From Virgibacillus_O xinjiangensis (GTDB taxonomy: Bacteria; Bacillota; Bacilli; Bacillales; Amphibacillaceae), in contig NZ_JBHRSA010000013.1 in assembly GCF_042643145.1 (NCBI RefSeq), positions 1 to 64,000 of the forward strand: a stretch of 64,000 bases of DNA, read 5' to 3'. Position 1 is the first letter of the stretch. Every line of letters starts with the position of its first letter. A program made the position numbers and the translations under genes. This document shows positions 1 to 8,398 of this stretch, in pieces. The notes under the pieces were generated by a model that ran no database searches, had not been told where the DNA came from, and saw only the letters and a program-made list of their open reading frames with translations.

Positions 1-2
1 GG

Positions 3-365
3 TCATTTTCTTGTCCGGGGTGGATCAATAAGATGGCAGAGGTGGATCCAACCTATGTCCTTCTTCAGTATGTGAAGGGGATTCTGAAGGCATGGAATCA
101 AAAGGGAATCAGGACGGTCGACGAGGCTGAAATGGAGGAGAGGTCTTTCCGGCAACAGGAGAAGAGAATGTCCAGTCATGTCCAAAACCGGCAGAACGAG
201 GAGATTGTGCCCGATTGGTTCAGGGATAGGAACAAGTTATCCGTTGAAAAAACCGACTCGATTGAGACGGACACCGGTGAAGACAGTGAGGAAGTATCGA
301 TTGAAATTGAAAGGCTGCTCGCCAAGGTCAGCGGAAAAGAAGAAGAGTCTCATATTGTGAGTTAG
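3..365 (+). CDS. DnaD-like domain protein, C-terminal part (truncated by window edge)
   Basis: The reading frame is open from base 3 to the TAG at 363-365, so the gene probably begins outside the window; an internal ATG at 33 has no convincing ribosome site. The visible part has YVKGILKAWNQKGIRT (about residues 23-38), which resembles the C-terminal helix and the 'Y-x3-IL-x2-W-x3-GI' signature of DnaD/DnaB-type replication initiation proteins. An acidic, low-complexity tail follows. Family assignment is by motif only. An alternative is an unrelated helical protein; base composition is near the window average, unlike the AT-rich gene that follows. Confidence 0.45.
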   Translation, partial: SFSCPGWINKMAEVDPTYVLLQYVKGILKAWNQKGIRTVDEAEMEERSFRQQEKRMSSHVQNRQNEEIVPDWFRDRNKLSVEKTDSIETDTGEDSEEVSIEIERLLAKVSGKEEESHIVS

Positions 366-593
366 GAGTTTGGTGATAAGTACTAAGAGCTCGCCTCTAC
401 ATGAGTATAGTATAAAGATTATTCATTTAACCCCTCTATTAACACCAGTAGTACTAAAATATTGAAGTTGAAGATTTAATTAGCAAAAATTACCATGAAT
501 AGGTAACTGATAATGTGGTTTTTCGATCAAACTTCTTTGGTTCTTGGTTTATAAATGATAAAATGTTAGAAAATTCAAGAATGAGGTATGTAA

Positions 594-2360
594 ATGATTG
601 ATAGACTCATATTAAGTGAAACAGCTTACTTTTATAATCTTCAGCAGAAATTAAACAATAATTTTATTAAGCATCTTTTCATTGACATTTCAAGAAAAAA
701 ATCGGGCCCCTATGCTACAAAAATCATTAATCAACAATACACAATATCTGGAAAAAACCTAACATACTCATTATGTATTTTTAAATATAAAGACACACCA
801 AACTTTCTCGACGATGAAGGCAATGAAGTGGAGATTAAATTTGCCTACCTACTATTAATTCAATACTCAGGTATGCTAGTTGTGAATAAAAGGAATGTAA
901 GCAGCTTAAATTCTAAATTAGAAAAATATATTACAGATGTAGATGTTACCACTATTTCAAGGTTGTTTTTGAATGAGAAAACTTCTTATGAAAAGTTTTC
1001 TTTAAGAAATATGGATATTAACGATAAAGCAATACGTAATCGAAATATTGAAGCAAATGACTTACGAATTTCCTATAACCCTATTTATTCAAGCAAATAT
1101 ATACTTAATAATATGCGTATAAAAGATGGAAATAAAAAGATATCTTTGGGCTTAAGTACCTCAAAAATTAATAGGTTAGGTAAAAAAGTAGCTATAGAAG
1201 ATTATTTTGAATATGTTATTGACGTAGTAGACAGGATTGAAAGCTTTGAATTAAAGGAATCCTATTTAGATAACTTTTCAACTCCTATACCTACAGAAAA
1301 TCTTATAAAAGAGCTAGAGCCTAAAAGTATACTATTTTTATTTAATGACTTATTAAATGATTTCGAAAACGGTATGATCGATGATGTAAGGTATGGAAAT
1401 CCTGACAACGGAAGAAGCATAGACCTGCATAAATACTTAGAGGAATTTAATTCCTATTGTGAAATACTAAAAAAAGATACTCGCGGAAATGCAATACACA
1501 GAATTGTAAACTCAATTGATAAGAGTTTAATTTTAAAGAAAAATAAGACTTCCATAACCCTAGGGTGTAAAAAACTGAGAAAAATCTTTCTTATTTATAA
1601 TGGGGAAACTATTAATTTACAAGAATATCTAAATAAGAATCAAAGCTTTATCGTTACATTTTCAGATATGGAGATCGTTTATTCAAACAAGAAACTATTT
1701 AAGGATAATAAACTCCTACAGAACCTTGACTCTTTTTTGGAAGTTTTAGTGCCATACGATGAATTAACATCAATAACAGCTGAGAAAGGTAATACTTCTA
1801 AAACTTCGTCTAAATTCGAAGAAAACACTCTATTCGATTTTATTGAAAGTAATATCGCTTACGATATAGATTATTTAATATGTGATGATTTAGGCAATGA
1901 ATTTGCAGATTTTATCTCTATATTAGATTCTAAAAAAATAAGTTACTATCATGCAAAACATGGTAATTCCCAATTATCAGCATCTGACTTTCAAATTGTC
2001 ATAGGACAAGCCATAAAAAACATTGGTAACATGAATATGTCACCTAATGACTTGAAAAGAAAAATTGAAAGATGGGGCGGAAAAATATCTGGAACAAATA
2101 TCCCGTTAATTAGAAAGGGAAATTCTACTGAAGAAGTTCATGTAGCATTCTCTAAAACTCAAGACTCTCCCAACTCGATGTTAGAAATTTTTATTGTTGT
2201 TAACTTTTTATCAAAATCTCGGTTAGAAGAAGAATTAAATAAATTAAAAAATGGGGACTCAGCTCAACACCAGGTAATTCAAATATTGTGGTTGTTATCC
2301 TCTTTTATTTCTACGTGTAAGGAAATGGGGATAATAGTGCATATAACGTGTTTACCATAG
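594..2360 (+). CDS. Orphan protein with putative C-terminal PD-(D/E)XK nuclease domain
   Basis: A 588-residue protein with no signal peptide or membrane segment. I do not recognise the N-terminal 400 residues, which are rich in Asn, Ile and Lys. Residues about 428-475 read DYLICDDLGNEFADF, then YYHAK, then IGQAIKN. This spacing (D431/D432, E436, D439, H453-x-K455, Q472) fits the acidic / E-x-K / Gln layout of restriction-endonuclease-like folds seen at the C-terminus of several defence-associated helicases ('DDGxGEIAD...HCK...GQA'). The gene is far more AT-rich than its neighbours, stands alone and has its own terminator, which suggests horizontal acquisition. A stand-alone nuclease or defence effector is an inference. 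The ATG at 594 has only a weak upstream purine stretch (GAGGTATGTAA). Confidence 0.6.
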   Translation: MIDRLILSETAYFYNLQQKLNNNFIKHLFIDISRKKSGPYATKIINQQYTISGKNLTYSLCIFKYKDTPNFLDDEGNEVEIKFAYLLLIQYSGMLVVNKRNVSSLNSKLEKYITDVDVTTISRLFLNEKTSYEKFSLRNMDINDKAIRNRNIEANDLRISYNPIYSSKYILNNMRIKDGNKKISLGLSTSKINRLGKKVAIEDYFEYVIDVVDRIESFELKESYLDNFSTPIPTENLIKELEPKSILFLFNDLLNDFENGMIDDVRYGNPDNGRSIDLHKYLEEFNSYCEILKKDTRGNAIHRIVNSIDKSLILKKNKTSITLGCKKLRKIFLIYNGETINLQEYLNKNQSFIVTFSDMEIVYSNKKLFKDNKLLQNLDSFLEVLVPYDELTSITAEKGNTSKTSSKFEENTLFDFIESNIAYDIDYLICDDLGNEFADFISILDSKKISYYHAKHGNSQLSASDFQIVIGQAIKNIGNMNMSPNDLKRKIERWGGKISGTNIPLIRKGNSTEEVHVAFSKTQDSPNSMLEIFIVVNFLSKSRLEEELNKLKNGDSAQHQVIQILWLLSSFISTCKEMGIIVHITCLP

Positions 2361-2399
2361 ATAATCCGCTCCCTTGAAGAAAGGGAACGGATTATTTTT
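2361..2399 (+). terminator. Rho-independent terminator of the orphan nuclease-like gene
   Basis: A 15-bp nearly perfect stem (ATAATCCG-CTCCCTT paired with AAGGGA-A-CGGATTAT) with a GAAG-type loop, followed by a T run. It lies immediately after the stop codon of the upstream gene. Confidence 0.85.
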
Positions 2400-2631
2400 A
2401 ATATGTTGCTAATCATAAATTCTTTCTTCCATTTACCATCACTTTGGTAAGTTTTTCCTAAACAGGTTTGAGCATGATGGACTCCGCCTGTTACACCAGG
2501 GTTGAACAGTAGATCGGCTGCTGTAAACTTTAACAACTCTCTTACACAGTTCAATGCTGGTTCCAAATCCAGGGTCCTAATCCAAAAGCATGCCGGTCAC
2601 CAACCTTCATCTATCAAACCATCCCCCCACA

Positions 2632-4263
2632 CTATATCTTCTGCTCGCTAAGACTATTTAAGGTAAAGCCTTTATAGCCATTGGACGCAACATCCTCACA
2701 TATATTGCGATACGGTCCGACGCCGCCAAGGTAAATGGGGAAGCCGCGTGGTTTTCCGTCTATGTTAGCTCCGGTGTACCAGGAATCAGTCTGGACGAAT
2801 AGTGTTTGCTCCGCTACTTCCCGGCAATGTTGGCTCCACTCTCTCTCCGCTTCAGCTTCTGCTTCAGCGCGAGTCATGTTGTGTTCATCCATATACTGAA
2901 TGAAATCATGGATCCACTCTACATGCTGCTCGATGGATACCGGCATATTCGACAACACCGAAGGGCTCTCCGGGCCGGTAATGGTGAACATGTTCGGGAA
3001 CCCATTGAGGGCAAGCCCAAGATACGTTTGAACAGACGATCCTCCAGCCCACTTATCATGCAGGCTTGTGCCATCCCGGCCACGGATATCCATTTTCAAC
3101 AGGGTTCCGGTCATTGCATCATAGCCTGTCGCAAACACGATGATGTCCAGCTCATGTTCCTCCGCGCTCGTCTGTACCCCTCTTTCCGTGATTTCCTCTA
3201 TCGGATGCGCTTTGACATCTACCAATGAGACATTATCACGGTTGTACGTTTCATAATAATCGGTGTCTAAAACCGGCCGTTTCGTGCCGAAATAGTAGGT
3301 CGGCTTCAGCTTCTCAGCGATTTCCGGATCTTCGACAATCTCACCGATCTTCTCCCGGATAAAGCTGCTTACCGATTCATTGGCATCGGCATTCACCATG
3401 AAATCATTGTAGGCATTAAGCAAATACAGACTGCCTTTATTCCAGGCCTCTTCAAAAATCTTCTCCCGCTTTTCCGGTGGATCCTCTAATGCCGACCGTT
3501 CTCCTGGTGGGATGGCCAACCCAGAATTGGAATGACGCATCGAGTCGCGCAAGTTCTCGAAATCCCCTTTTACTTGCTCGATATAGGCCTGATCATACGG
3601 ATGATTCTCGGCCGGAATGCTGTATTGGGGTGTCCGCTGGAAGACCGTCAGATGTTCGGCCTCCTTCGCAATCATAGGAATGGATTGAATACCACTGGAT
3701 CCCGTGCCAATGATCCCGACTCGTTTGCCTCGGAAGTCGACGCCTTCATGCGGCCAATTCCCGGTATGATACCAATCCCCTTTAAAGCGATCGATTCCCT
3801 CAAATTGCGGCAGATTGGCGGTGGACAAACACCCGACACCTGTAATAAAGAATTGGGATCGAACCGTTTCCCCATCGCCCGTTGTCACTTCCCAGCTGTT
3901 AGAGGCTTCATGGAAGTGGGCGGAGGTTACGCGTGTGCCGAACTCGATATCACGCCGCAGGTCAAATTTATCAGCCACGAAGTTCAGATAATCCAAAATT
4001 TCCGGCTGTGTCGGAAACCGTGAAGACCAGCTCCATTCCTCATACAGTTCTTTTGAAAAGGTATAATTGTAATAAATGCTCTCGGAATCGCAGCGGGCAC
4101 CTGGATAGCGATTCCAATACCAGACGCCGCCGACATCATCACCCGCTTCATACACCTTCACCGAATAACCGGCCTCCCGCAACAAATGCAGCATATAAAG
4201 TCCCGAAAAGCCTGCCCCCACAACTACAGCATCATAATCGACATGCTGCTGCCGAGCCCTCAT
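2632..4263 (-). CDS. FAD/NADPH-dependent Baeyer-Villiger monooxygenase
   Basis: 543 residues, typical of class B flavin monooxygenases of the cyclohexanone monooxygenase type. These insert one oxygen atom from O2 next to a ketone carbonyl to make an ester or lactone, using NADPH. Seen: the FAD Rossmann motif GAGFSG (16-21), the GGVWYWNRYPGARCD stretch (45-59), the Baeyer-Villiger fingerprint FKGDWYHTGNWP (160-171), a second nucleotide-binding GTGSSG motif near 187, and a late FATGYD motif. The start ATG overlaps the stop of the upstream hydrolase gene by four bases (ATGA), so the two are translationally coupled. The hydrolase could split the ester product, which makes a ketone-degradation module likely. 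The substrate cannot be read from sequence. Confidence 0.93.
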   Translation of the reverse strand: MRARQQHVDYDAVVVGAGFSGLYMLHLLREAGYSVKVYEAGDDVGGVWYWNRYPGARCDSESIYYNYTFSKELYEEWSWSSRFPTQPEILDYLNFVADKFDLRRDIEFGTRVTSAHFHEASNSWEVTTGDGETVRSQFFITGVGCLSTANLPQFEGIDRFKGDWYHTGNWPHEGVDFRGKRVGIIGTGSSGIQSIPMIAKEAEHLTVFQRTPQYSIPAENHPYDQAYIEQVKGDFENLRDSMRHSNSGLAIPPGERSALEDPPEKREKIFEEAWNKGSLYLLNAYNDFMVNADANESVSSFIREKIGEIVEDPEIAEKLKPTYYFGTKRPVLDTDYYETYNRDNVSLVDVKAHPIEEITERGVQTSAEEHELDIIVFATGYDAMTGTLLKMDIRGRDGTSLHDKWAGGSSVQTYLGLALNGFPNMFTITGPESPSVLSNMPVSIEQHVEWIHDFIQYMDEHNMTRAEAEAEAEREWSQHCREVAEQTLFVQTDSWYTGANIDGKPRGFPIYLGGVGPYRNICEDVASNGYKGFTLNSLSEQKI

Positions 4264-5195
4264 AGCGTCGCTCCTTTCTTCAAAAATTGGCCGATGCGTC
4301 CAACCGTCTTTTTAATACGGTCGGCAAAGAAGATCATATTGGTGAAATAACCATGGACCAACCCATTTTCACAAACATACGTGACGTCCACACCTGCATC
4401 CTTCAGCCGTTTCGCATAGGCTTTGCCCTCATCCCTGAGGACATCATTTTCGGCCGTGGCCACAAATGCAGGCGGCAAACCCGATAGTTCCGGTGCTTTC
4501 AGTGGGGATACATACGGATTTGTCCGGTCTTCATCCCCGCGGATATAGTGCGTGCCGAACCATTTCATCAATTCCCGATCCAATCCGTACCCTTCTTGAA
4601 ACTGTTCATAGGATGGTGTGTCATAACCGAGATCTGTCACCGGATAAATGAGCAGTTGTGATTGAATGCCGGTATCTCCGTCCTCTTTCGCCTTCATAGT
4701 GACTGCTGTCGCCAAATTTCCGCCAGCACTATCGCCCCCGACAATGATATTGTTGCTGATTCCATTAATGGCCGTACTATTTTCCCGTGCCCATTGATAC
4801 GCTGCATAGGCATCATTCAATGGAGTCGGAAATGGATGCTCTGGTGATAACCGGTAATCGACATTGATCACAACATGCTCCGTATGGTTGGCGAGCAACC
4901 GGCATGTTGCATCAGCTGTCTCCAGATCACCAAGTACCCAGCCACCACCATGATAATAGACGATAATCGGAAAAGGCCCCTCTCCCGCTGGTGTATATAC
5001 CCTGGCGTTTATCTTTTCGCCATCACCAACCGGAATCCTCCGTTCTTCCACATTCGCTACAGGCGCCAGTTCCACTTCCACTGGTGGTGCCTGTGCCATC
5101 ATCTCCCTCACACTTGGCGGGTCCATTTTGTAAAATGCCGGCATCTGAGTAAACGCTTTCAAATATTCCTTCGCGCTTTCATCTAAATGAGTCAA
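4260..5195 (-). CDS. Alpha/beta-hydrolase, hormone-sensitive-lipase family esterase
   Basis: 311 residues of the HSL/group IV esterase family. Seen: the oxyanion-hole motif HGGGW (82-86), the nucleophile elbow GDSAGG with Ser156, Asp251 in the END-VLRDEG segment, and His281 in VHGYF, a complete catalytic triad at family spacing. There is no signal peptide, so the enzyme is cytoplasmic. It is the first gene of a two-gene operon with the Baeyer-Villiger monooxygenase (4-base overlap), and hydrolysis of that enzyme's ester or lactone product is the natural role. The promoter is in the 135-bp gap shared with the divergent LuxR-type gene. Confidence 0.92.
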   Translation of the reverse strand: MTHLDESAKEYLKAFTQMPAFYKMDPPSVREMMAQAPPVEVELAPVANVEERRIPVGDGEKINARVYTPAGEGPFPIIVYYHGGGWVLGDLETADATCRLLANHTEHVVINVDYRLSPEHPFPTPLNDAYAAYQWARENSTAINGISNNIIVGGDSAGGNLATAVTMKAKEDGDTGIQSQLLIYPVTDLGYDTPSYEQFQEGYGLDRELMKWFGTHYIRGDEDRTNPYVSPLKAPELSGLPPAFVATAENDVLRDEGKAYAKRLKDAGVDVTYVCENGLVHGYFTNMIFFADRIKKTVGRIGQFLKKGATL

Positions 5196-5256
5196 AAAAC
5201 CACCCTTTCATGGAATCAATATCTATCGGCTGAGCTTCATGAATGCCTTGTAAATA

Positions 5257-5277
5257 GTTTATAATATTGTTTATAAT
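5257..5277. promoter_or_regulatory. Tandem GTTTATAAT repeats in divergent promoter region
   Basis: Two identical 9-bp direct repeats start 12 bp apart in the gap between the esterase/monooxygenase operon and the LuxR-type gene. Position and spacing suit a regulator binding site or overlapping -10 regions. The assignment is inference. Confidence 0.35.
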
Positions 5278-5330
5278 TAGTATATTCCCACAATTTAACC
5301 GGGACATCCCCCTAAATAGGAGGTAATAAG

Positions 5331-6020
5331 ATGCCATCAGCTACTACCATTTTAGGAAGCGTTCAGGCATTCGAGAAGATAACCTCGCATGAAGAACAGC
5401 TGCAGCAAGCCCTGAAAACCTATGTAGACCTGTTTCCTGTCACCAATGGCTATCTGTTCAGATATTCGCCTCTGGGCTATTTAGCTGAAGGAATTATTGT
5501 CATCGAAGATCATCAACTATACAGTGCCAGCTCTATCCGTGATGACATCCGCTCCATTCCCGGAATCTACACAGCCATTTATGAACGCCAAGCCAAATAT
5601 TACACAGGGGCTGAGTACCTCAAGCAAATGGGTACCAAGTACGTTTTCACTGCAACAGCGGGACTCGTCATGCCCATCACGATCAATAACATTGTCATCG
5701 GCTATATCATCAGCAACACCTTTACAGATGATCAGCAGATTGACACCAACATGCTTGCCTCCATCACCCTCTACGGACAGACCATCGGCAAAGCACTTTA
5801 TCAGCTTAACGGCAGGCAAAAGTCGAACGTGTTAAGCAGAAGGGAAATGGAAGTCATGCATATGATTGCCAATGGGGATACCACCAAGAAAATGGCCGAC
5901 GACCTGGACATAAGCGAATTCACGATCAACCAATATGTTCAAACAGCGATGCGAAAGCTCGGCGTACAGAACCGTACACACGCTGTCGCCGAATTATTTC
6001 GGAGAGGCATATTGACTTGA
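5331..6020 (+). CDS. LuxR-family transcriptional regulator
   Basis: 229 residues. The C-terminal 65 residues are a LuxR/GerE helix-turn-helix: LSRREMEVMHMIANGDTTKK begins it, followed by MADDLDISEFTINQYVQTAM and a recognition-helix region ending in HAVAELFRRGIL. The N-terminal 160 residues look like a GAF/PAS-type sensory domain but I cannot assign a ligand. A strong AGGAGG lies just upstream of the ATG. It is divergent from the esterase/Baeyer-Villiger operon, so it is the likely local regulator, perhaps responding to a ketone or its product (inference). Confidence 0.85.
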   Translation: MPSATTILGSVQAFEKITSHEEQLQQALKTYVDLFPVTNGYLFRYSPLGYLAEGIIVIEDHQLYSASSIRDDIRSIPGIYTAIYERQAKYYTGAEYLKQMGTKYVFTATAGLVMPITINNIVIGYIISNTFTDDQQIDTNMLASITLYGQTIGKALYQLNGRQKSNVLSRREMEVMHMIANGDTTKKMADDLDISEFTINQYVQTAMRKLGVQNRTHAVAELFRRGILT

Positions 6021-6037
6021 CCATTCCGTAAAATGAC

Positions 6038-6076
6038 AAAAGCGCCGTATCACTTTTTCTGATACGGCACTTTCGT
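6038..6076 (+). terminator. Terminator hairpin, repeated-module type
   Basis: The stem AAAGCGCCGTATC / GATACGGCACTTT follows the LuxR-type gene. The same hairpin with near-identical flanks (…CTTTYGTATG) recurs at 34183-34221 and, more diverged, at 30378-30415. Confidence 0.75.
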
Positions 6077-6160
6077 ATGCTTTGTTTGAGCCCGCCAAAT
6101 GGGTACGAATCTCTTCCTCTGCCCCATCCATTCCTCGAGAATATCGGACTCTAGCTGTTC

Positions 6161-6973
6161 CTACATCCCCTTCAACATTTCTTCAATCACATGACTGGAA
6201 TTGTTCGCTGCTTCTTCTACAAAGTTTTCTTGGATGCCGGCAGCTTCTTCCCCTGCATCATCGGAAGCTGAGCGGATGACGACGTACGGAATTTCATTCA
6301 AGTAGGCGACTTGTCCGACGGCCGCACCTTCCATCTCGACTACGTAAGCATCAAATGTTTCATAGATCCATTCCGTCTTTTCTTCGCTTGCGATGAATTG
6401 GTCCCCTGTCGCAATCGGTCCTTGGAAGACATCAACATAATCAGGAAGACCTTCCGTTGCTTTCTCTGCCAGCTGAATCAAGTCTTGATCCGCTTCGAAA
6501 TACCTTGTGTCCATGTATGGAATTTGTCCCGGTTTGTAATCTTTGGCGGTTTCGTCCATGTCATGATGGACGGTCTTGGTGGAGATGACGATGTCTCCGA
6601 GACCTAAATCAGGATGGACCCCACCTGCTACGCCAGAGTTGATCAATGTATCTACTCCAAAATCACTGATAAGCATTTGAGCTGCGGAGGCTGCATTCAC
6701 TTTCCCGATGCCTGATTTCACCAGGACAATCGGCTGCCCTTCCAGAGTTCCTTCGTAAAAGGTCAATTGTCCTTTCTCCGTCGTCTCTTCCACTTCCATA
6801 TGCGAGTGGAGGATGTCGATTTCCACTTCCATCGGGCCGATGATTCCTACTACATTTTCTTCTTCCTCTTCAGCAGCCGCTTCTGTATTTTCAGCCTGGT
6901 CCCCACAACCTGCCAGCAAGAGAACCAACATTACGCTTCCGATTAAACTTCCTAGCTTCTGTTTTACACTCAT
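6161..6973 (-). CDS. Lipoprotein 5'-methylthioadenosine/S-adenosylhomocysteine nucleosidase-like enzyme
   Basis: 270 residues from the ATG at 6973, chosen because AGGAGG lies 6 bases upstream; a longer frame exists but lacks a site. Residues 1-25 are a lipoprotein signal with lipobox LLAGC. An acidic linker follows, then a complete PNP/MTAN-family domain: GIIGPMEVEI (catalytic Glu region), GVAGGVHPD, VVEMEGAA (ribose-binding Met-Glu) and RSASDD (catalytic Asp). MTAN cleaves MTA and SAH to adenine plus the thio-sugar. Cytoplasmic MTAN is universal in Bacillales; an anchored extracytoplasmic copy is unusual. It may salvage exported nucleosides or act in signalling (inference). It is monocistronic. 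Confidence 0.88.
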   Translation of the reverse strand: MSVKQKLGSLIGSVMLVLLLAGCGDQAENTEAAAEEEEENVVGIIGPMEVEIDILHSHMEVEETTEKGQLTFYEGTLEGQPIVLVKSGIGKVNAASAAQMLISDFGVDTLINSGVAGGVHPDLGLGDIVISTKTVHHDMDETAKDYKPGQIPYMDTRYFEADQDLIQLAEKATEGLPDYVDVFQGPIATGDQFIASEEKTEWIYETFDAYVVEMEGAAVGQVAYLNEIPYVVIRSASDDAGEEAAGIQENFVEEAANNSSHVIEEMLKGM

Positions 6974-7006
6974 GTCATTTCCTCCTGTTAAGTAAAATAC
7001 GAACAA

Positions 7007-7462
7007 TAGATAAAATATAATTACTAATGTACGTATTTTATTCTACACAATTCCTTAATTTTTGCCAACCCCTCTTTTATAAATTGTTTAAAAACGAATG
7101 ATGGTGACTGAATACAGATGCATGTCCCGGCCATTGGACGCATTGCCTGTCTAATCCCATCATGGAACTGGGTCAGGCCTTCTGGAATATTACAAAACTA
7201 TGACACTGATTAAGCTTACCTTCTCATCATCAAGGTTGTGCTTCTCTTTGCATCCCCACCCTTCCACTTTTGCCTTAACGGCAGAATTCATTGGGATTAA
7301 ATGGGAATAAATGATCAGCCGATCAAATTGATCGTAAATTAGAATGATTAGTGAAATGTAACTTTTTCAAGAAAATATATTACAAGTAGTTTACAAATGT
7401 TACAGATGGCACTATGATGAATAGGACTATATAACTAAAGAAGAAATCAGGGGGAAAATAGA
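7007..7462. other. Intergenic region between divergent genes, no gene seen
   Basis: A 455-bp gap between the nucleosidase and the Ltp-like gene. It must hold both promoters. AT-rich stretches occur at 7000-7080 and 7320-7440, but I could not fix a convincing -35/-10 pair and saw no reading frame with a ribosome site. Confidence 0.5.
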
Positions 7463-8305
7463 TTGAGTACTTTATTCATTATAATCGGGTTGTTCGGATT
7501 TCTCGGCTTCGGCTTTCTGGCCATCGTCAGCATATTTAAGAGGAACGGCCTGACCAAGAAGCGCTTCATTAAAAGTGGTGTTCTATTCGTTGTGATGATC
7601 GTCGGTATATCAATGACGGATTCCGGTGATGGGCAAGAGACTGCATCGAACGAAGCTGATGCTGAATCGGAAGAAGTAGAAGAGGAAGAACCGGAGGAGG
7701 AACCGAAGGAAGATCCTGAAGAAGAGTCAACAGAGGAATCTGACGGGGAATCTAAAGCGGAGCCTAAGGAAGAATCTGAAGCAGCATCAAAAGAAGAACC
7801 AAAAGAGGAATCGAAAGCCGTATCAAAAGAGGAGCCTAAAGAGGAACCTGCGGCAGAACCGAAAGAACCGGAATTGACTCTTTCCCAGGAAAACGCAGTG
7901 AACCAAGCGGAGAGTTACCTTGCCTATACGGCATTTTCAAAACAGGGGCTTATCGAGCAATTGGAGTATGAAGGGTTCAGCAACGATGATGCGACCTTCG
8001 CAGCGAATAACATAGAAGTCGACTGGAGAGAACAGGCTGTCCTGGCTGCTGAAGATTATATTTCCTATACAGCATTTTCTGAGCAGGGACTGATTGAACA
8101 GTTGGAATATGAAGGCTACAGCACAGAAGATGCAACATACGCCGTGGAGAACATGGATGTCGACTGGAAAGAGCAGGCCGTTCTGTCTGGTGAAAATTAT
8201 CTTGACTATACCTCTTTTTCACGAAGTGGCTTGATCGAACAATTGGAGTATGAAGGATTCAGCACAGAACAAGCGACATATGCAGTGGATCAAATCGGTT
8301 TGTAA
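7463..8305 (+). CDS. Ltp-family surface protein with three tandem repeats
   Basis: 280 residues starting at TTG behind AGGGGGA. Two N-terminal hydrophobic segments (about 3-24 and 38-52) anchor the protein; there is no lipobox. A Glu/Lys/Ser-rich low-complexity spacer (about 60-135) follows. The C-terminal half has three 47-48-residue repeats, each containing A-x2-YL-x-YTAFSxxGLIEQL followed by EYEGFSxxxATYA. These match the Ltp domain (host-cell-surface-exposed lipoprotein), first known from phage superinfection-exclusion lipoproteins and common in Bacilli. The role here is unknown; blocking phage DNA entry is one possibility. Confidence 0.82.
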   Translation: MSTLFIIIGLFGFLGFGFLAIVSIFKRNGLTKKRFIKSGVLFVVMIVGISMTDSGDGQETASNEADAESEEVEEEEPEEEPKEDPEEESTEESDGESKAEPKEESEAASKEEPKEESKAVSKEEPKEEPAAEPKEPELTLSQENAVNQAESYLAYTAFSKQGLIEQLEYEGFSNDDATFAANNIEVDWREQAVLAAEDYISYTAFSEQGLIEQLEYEGYSTEDATYAVENMDVDWKEQAVLSGENYLDYTSFSRSGLIEQLEYEGFSTEQATYAVDQIGL

Positions 8306-8323
8306 GAAAGATGGAATAGATGA

Positions 8324-8357
8324 AGGGGAGGATGGAAAACCATCCTCCCCTATTTAT
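8324..8357 (+). terminator. Rho-independent terminator of the Ltp-like gene
   Basis: A perfect 12-bp stem AGGGGAGGATGG / CCATCCTCCCCT with an AAAA loop, then ATTTAT. A second hairpin (AAGAGGTA / TACCTCTT, 8365-8390) lies before the convergent SDR stop and may serve the minus strand. Confidence 0.7.
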
Positions 8358-8398
8358 GTAAAGCAAGAGGTACCCATATAGATACCTCTTCATCTCTC

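Noticed and set aside
2279..2566. Minus-strand frame of 95 codons overlapping the end of the nuclease-like gene
   Set aside because: It covers the terminator and the end of a real gene, has no ribosome site and no recognised motif, although part of it (2400-2560) reads somewhat protein-like and could be a fragment I cannot place.
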